Part shown: one piece after another, positions 59,788 through 64,000 of the stretch
How positions within the stretch are numbered: the stretch's first letter is position 1
Layout of the letters: each line of letters starts with the position of its first letter
Assembly: GCA_009599575.1 (NCBI GenBank)
Contig: VWND01000064.1
Span: 1,612,001 to 1,676,000 of the forward strand
From: Blumeriella jaapii
Taxonomy: Eukaryota; Ascomycota; Leotiomycetes; Helotiales; Drepanopezizaceae
Direction of reading: 5' to 3'
DNA length: 64,000 nt
Notes under the pieces: model-generated
Databases searched by the model: none
Seen by the model: the letters and a program-made list of their open reading frames with translations, nothing else
Told to the model about the DNA's origin: nothing
Made by a program: the position numbers and the translations under genes

Positions 59788-62694
59788 ATGGCCATGTTAG
59801 CATCGAAGTCGCCCTTCGCGGCCAACCTGGGAGCAAGCCCTTCGAGTCTCTCGTCATCGTCAGCTCAATCGAACATGCAGCCAACCCGGCGAGTACCGAC
59901 CATCGTGACCGCAAACAAGTCCTTGGGTAGCCCAACTGGGTCCGAGTTCTCCGATGTCGAATCGCCAGAGTCGGCCAAGAATTGGAACGAGGAACGGGTG
60001 TGTGAATGGCTGATCAGTGTGAATTGCGGTGACTACGTGAAGATCTTCCGGAAGAACCACATCAATGGAGAGAATCTGCTGGAGATGGACAAGGCGGTGC
60101 TGCAAGAGATGGGCATCGACAAGATCGGGGATCGAGTGAGACTGTTTCTCAACATCAAGAAACTCAGAACGAAAGCATACGCCAACCAGAAGAAGAGGAA
60201 TAGAGTGAGTGCCACTGGCGAGGCTTGCTCTACCCTCAGCACACACTAATCAGTTCAGGACTCTTTCGCTGCCCTCGAACAATTCACCCTTTCCTCGACT
60301 GGCTCGCCGAGGCCACCAAGCGCTGCTGCGAGAGCCGTAGCAGCATCGTCACCTGCTAACAAGCGATACTCGAGACAATTCGAAAGCTTCACTCCACCTT
60401 CTGCCATCCCCGAAAATGTCAGCAAACTTCCGTCGAGGCCCAACTCCCCCCTTGTTGGATCCGAAGCTCGTGCCGCCCGACAACAACGACTTGGTGTGCT
60501 GAGTCCGGCGGAGATCTCGAGGCGGGAGAGTGTTCAGGGATATTTCAACAATACAAGCAACCCATCGAGTGCAGCAACAATAAGCGGCAGGCGGCCAGTG
60601 ACACCTGGAGATACGAATTCGCAATCTGCTCGATTAAACAATAACCACACACGAAGCAATGGTAGCATTGATGGTTCCATGATGACCCAGCTGCCACACA
60701 ACCAGGACATCATCCGCGTTATCTCGTCGGGTGGTGTGACCAAGGTTGTGCGGATCGGGGACTGCCAGTCCTGTGACGAAGTAATGAGATTGACGCTAAG
60801 GAAATTTGGTTATCGAGAGGACCACGACCGGAACTACTGCTTTTACGTGCTGGCTGGACTGGAACCGGACCCAAGTCAGTGTCGACGGATATCGGAGTCC
60901 GAGCTGTGGCGTATCATCAAGGACCAGAGGAGGCCGGAGCGGAACCGCCTTATACTGAGAAAGATACACCAGGGCGAGCCTGGAGAGGCCGAGCTACAAC
61001 GAGCTGCAGGTATCGCTGTCGAGGAAGCTGCCGCTAACCGGACCCGTGTGCTCGACAATGTTGACAAGCGAAGTCAGCTCAAGGTACAGCAAGTCCTTGG
61101 GGAGAGTTTCAACGATGGACCACAACATCCACTGTCGCCTGCCTCTTTTCAGTCCAACAACTCGGCTGTGTCTGCGGGCGAACGAGAACGTAATGTCCAT
61201 AACACTGCCAACGCTTTGGAACGACCGTCGTCCATGGAGCAACAAAGGGACACGTCGAGGCCTAAGTCGAGTAACAAGAAGGGTGTTCTTCGTCAATTCT
61301 TTGGCCAAAGACCTCCCAGCGAGTTGATCACTTCGGATCTAACGACGTATTTCCCAGATCATCCTCGCGAGGAGATTGATCGTACTGCTCGGCTCTCACT
61401 GCGAAGATCGACTCGTCTCAGCAAAGTCAACAGTCGTCTGAGTGTGGCAAGTAACTTCAGCTATTCTTCGAGTATCGCCGACGCACCTCCCATGCCGACC
61501 ATCGCTGGCACTTGGTTGAGTGGAGGTGGCCAGCTCGCCAAGGTTAAATCTCTGGACCTTACCAAGGGCAACAGTCGCTACCGAGATTCCGTATCGTCTT
61601 CGATGCTTGAGCGTGTGCAGGAAGAACAACCGTCTGCTGAACCGAATCGAAAGTCCTATGTTTCTTTCGACAGCGTATCCGATTCTACCAACGTCAATGT
61701 TACCGATCCCGATGGAAACATCGTCCAGAACAGTTACTTTGAAGATGGGAGTACTGAAGCAAGCGGGTCTCTCAGGGATATAAGCCAAGCCTTGGATGAG
61801 GATGAAGAAGGTGAGGATGAGGAGCTGCAAAGCTTCCTTGCTGGTGACTCCTGGGATGATAGCAAATGGATGAAGGGCGCCCTTATTGGACAGGGTTCTT
61901 TTGGTAGTGTCTACCTGGCTCTTCACGCTGTCACTGGAGAGCTTCTTGCCGTCAAACAAGTGGAAGCACCCTCACCTGCCTCCAACAGTCAGAATGACGC
62001 CCGGAAGAAGAGCATGATTGATGCTTTGAAGCGCGAGATTAGTCTTTTGAGAGATCTTCAGCATCCCAACATTGTCCAGTATCTCGGAGCTAGTTCATCG
62101 GCGGAACACCTGAACATTTTCCTCGAATATGTCCCTGGTGGTTCGGTGCAGACCATGTTGAACTCGTACGGAGCTCTCAGGGAACCTCTTATTCGCAACT
62201 TTGTTCGGCAAATTGTCACTGGTCTCGCGTACCTTCATGGACGTGAAATCATTCACAGAGACATCAAAGGAGCCAACATTCTCGTTGATAACAAAGGAGG
62301 CATCAAGATATCCGATTTCGGTATCTCTAAAAAGATTGAAGCCTCCAATCTGCTTGCTGGGGCTGGCAACAACAAGAATCGACCTTCCCTCCAAGGTTCT
62401 GTCTTCTGGATGGCGCCTGAGGTTGTGAAGCAGACATCATATACGCGCAAGGCTGATATCTGGTCACTCGGCTGCCTCGTCGTTGAGATGATGACTGGCA
62501 ACCATCCCTTCCCTGACTGCTCTCAACTTCAAGCAATATTCAAGATTGGGGGCGCGAAAATCAGTCCCACGATTCCTGATGATGCTAGCGAGGAAGCAGT
62601 CGTCTTTTTGAAATCGGCTTTCGAAGTCGACCACACCAAGCGTCCGAGTGCTGAAGAGCTGCTCTTCAGTCCTTTTCTCAACCCAATGACATGA
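59788..62694 (+). CDS. ste11: MAP kinase kinase kinase Ste11 (SteC/NRC-1 type)
   Basis: Exons 59788-60204 and 60259-62694, intron 54 nt (GTGAGT...CTAATCAGTTCAG, phase 0); 950 residues. The start chosen is the first ATG of the frame. Domains in order: SAM domain at about 66-128 (WNEERVCEWLISVNCGDY to IGDRVRLFLNI), which mediates pairing with a Ste50-like adaptor; Ras-association-like domain at about 290-375 (IIRVISSGGVTKVVRIGDC onward); a Ser-rich linker; an acidic stretch near 655 (DEDEEGEDEE); then the kinase domain from about 677 with GQGSFG (683-688), LAVKQVE, HRDIKGAN (805-812), DFG (825-827), GSVFWMAPE and the family-typical GCLVVEMMTG. Role: top kinase of the pheromone/filamentation (Fus3/Kss1-like) and, through Pbs2, osmotic MAPK cascades, in the cytoplasm and at the membrane. 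All catalytic residues are present. Confidence 0.96.
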
Positions 62695-63459
62695 AAACAT
62701 CTCACGAAGATCCCCAAAAAGGAAACAAATACTTGCTGGAGTGGACAAATGCAACTCGAATACCCTTTTCATATTTGCATTGCAAGCGCTGGACATTGCA
62801 TAGCATAGCATGGGGCGAATTTTCTCTATTTTTTTCTTCTATATCATGAGCGAACTTTACTTGTAGACTACCCTTCTTTTACGATTTCATGAACAGATGA
62901 CGCCCATTTATCAGTTTGGGGCCAGGGGTGATGCGGTTTACAGAGCGTCCATTAGGTGACGACGGATACGTGTCAGCGGGAGAATGCTATGGGTGGTGGA
63001 TGACCTTTTAATTGAACGGTCTACAGATCGGCTGTGTGGATCTGTAGCTGGATCCAGAATATGAACACTCAAATACTCTCTCCCAGCCATCTGTGCCATG
63101 TTTCTTGGGACATTTGATCAGTGACAACTAAGGTTCTTTTTCTCTGCTGTATAACACAAGACCTGTCTTTCGGATACTGGAGTCCCGTGGTCCTCGCAGG
63201 CCGCTTACGTTCGCCGTTGAGGCCTTTCCTCAAACTCACCAAAGTGCACAACTCGCAACGGCGTTTGAAAGAAACCCAACCTTCCCCTCTCATGTTGCAC
63301 AGACACAACTTAGAACTTCGGATCCTGATCTTTCACACCACCTCCGCAGATACCCACCCCTCAGACATCAGAATCAGACGACATCCACCCCATATCTCGA
63401 TACCCACTCACTCAGTGTACATTGACCCATGCCCAGGCCAATCAACCAGCCCACGAAGT
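62695..63459. other. Intergenic region between STE11 and the next gene
   Basis: 765 bases between two rightward genes. The first part is the probable STE11 3' UTR; the second should hold the promoter and leader of the downstream gene. No simple repeats and no recognised element. Confidence 0.5.
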
Positions 63460-64000
63460 ATGGATAGCGCTACCGCGAGCGACCCACCACGTCTCTACTT
63501 CGCTGTATGTACCTACCTACTCACCAACTCTTACCGGACTTGGTTTCTTTATCCGCGCCCGTGATCTCTACCCAAGATATCAAACCCACCTTCTAGTACC
63601 AGGCCCCGCTGATGACCGTCTTTTCTGTCCTGTCGTTTTCTGACTTTGGCTTTGGGCTTCTGACAGTACGGCTCCAACCTCTCCCTCGCGCAGATGTCCC
63701 TCCGCTGCCCAACGGCCCGCTATCGCGCCCTCGGCTGCCTGAGGGGCTGGCGGTGGGTCATTGGGCCGAGGGGGTATGCCAATGTCGTTGCTGCTGCTGG
63801 ACACGAGGAGGGAAATGGGAACGGAGTAGGAGTCGGAGATGGAGGGAAAGGGGGAGAAGAAGAAGAGGTGTACGGGCTGCTGTATGAGCTGCAGCCGGAA
63901 GACGAGAGCGCACTGGATAAGGCGGAGGGTGTTCCGGTCTCGTATGTCAAGATGGTGAGTCGTTTTGCGGCCGTGCTCCTTTTCTTTCTGGCTGCTCTAA
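63460..64000 (+). CDS. Gamma-glutamylcyclotransferase-like protein, 5' part
   Basis: Exon 1 at 63460-63504 encodes 15 residues ending PPRLYFA. A 162-nt intron (GTATGT...GACAG) joins it to exon 2 at 63667-63954, giving YFA-YGSNLSLAQM, the diagnostic YGSNL loop of the GGCT/AIG2 fold. Next come CPTARYRALGCLRGWRWVIGPRGYANVV and VYGLLYELQPEDESALDKAEG, whose Glu is the expected catalytic acid. A donor GTGAGT at 63955 starts an intron that runs beyond the window, so the gene is incomplete. The family forms 5-oxoproline from gamma-glutamyl amino acids or glutathione in the cytosol. A Gly/Glu-rich insertion of about 25 residues separates the two conserved blocks. The first intron's acceptor is chosen to restore YGSN. 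Confidence 0.85.

Overview
The window is nuclear DNA of a filamentous ascomycete (Pezizomycotina). The evidence is: protein genes split by many short introns (mostly 42-76 nt, GTAAGT-like donors, CTGAC/CTAAC-like branch sites, CAG/TAG acceptors); families with fungal architecture (SAM-RA-kinase Ste11, fused HMP kinase-TenA Thi20, fungal Htd2, Pumilio-type Puf); and long intergenic spaces full of short tandem repeats. I cannot assign a genus.

Layout. 1-6845: repeat-rich spacer grading into a pyrimidine-rich leader. 6846-8815 (+): Ksp1-type protein kinase, interrupted by a one-base frameshift. 8816-17042: repeat-rich spacer with a large TTCTGC-type microsatellite and two diverged tandem duplications. 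17043-20090 (-): Puf RNA-binding protein. 20091-26027: spacer. 26028-26621 (+): small single-pass membrane protein. 26622-30960: spacer. 30961-33396 (-): Dbp2/p68 DEAD-box helicase. 33970-36093 (-): 12-exon Thi20 thiamine enzyme. 37142-40804 (-): PH-like/leucine-rich-repeat protein. 42558-43072: MITE-like element with 34-bp perfect inverted repeats. 43229-44725 (-): Htd2 dehydratase. 44966-46129 (-): prephenate dehydratase. 46995-48459 (-): translation termination factor eRF1. 51108-54148 (-): Vps18. 59788-62694 (+): Ste11 MAPKKK. 63460-64000 (+): 5' part of a gamma-glutamylcyclotransferase-like gene running off the end.

Functionally these are housekeeping and signalling genes, with no biosynthetic cluster or defence island. 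Puf, Dbp2 and eRF1 act on mRNA fate and translation; Thi20, Htd2 and prephenate dehydratase are thiamine, mitochondrial lipid and phenylalanine enzymes; Vps18 acts in vacuolar traffic; Ste11 and the Ksp1-like kinase are signalling kinases. Eight consecutive genes from Dbp2 back to Puf and on to Vps18 lie on the minus strand except the small membrane protein.

The most notable signals are: a pentamer/palindrome family (CTGTA and CGGTA units giving GTAC palindromes) scattered through almost every intergenic space and absent from the coding exons read here; a 439-nt phase-1 intron in DBP2 at a position I recall as conserved and autoregulatory in yeast; a 19-nt microexon and a GC-AG intron in THI20; a terminal eRF1 exon carrying only two coding bases plus the stop; a minisatellite inside the HTD2 reading frame; and the MITE-like element. 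Exon models were built by hand from splice signals and reading frame; each complete model keeps an open frame with total length divisible by three.
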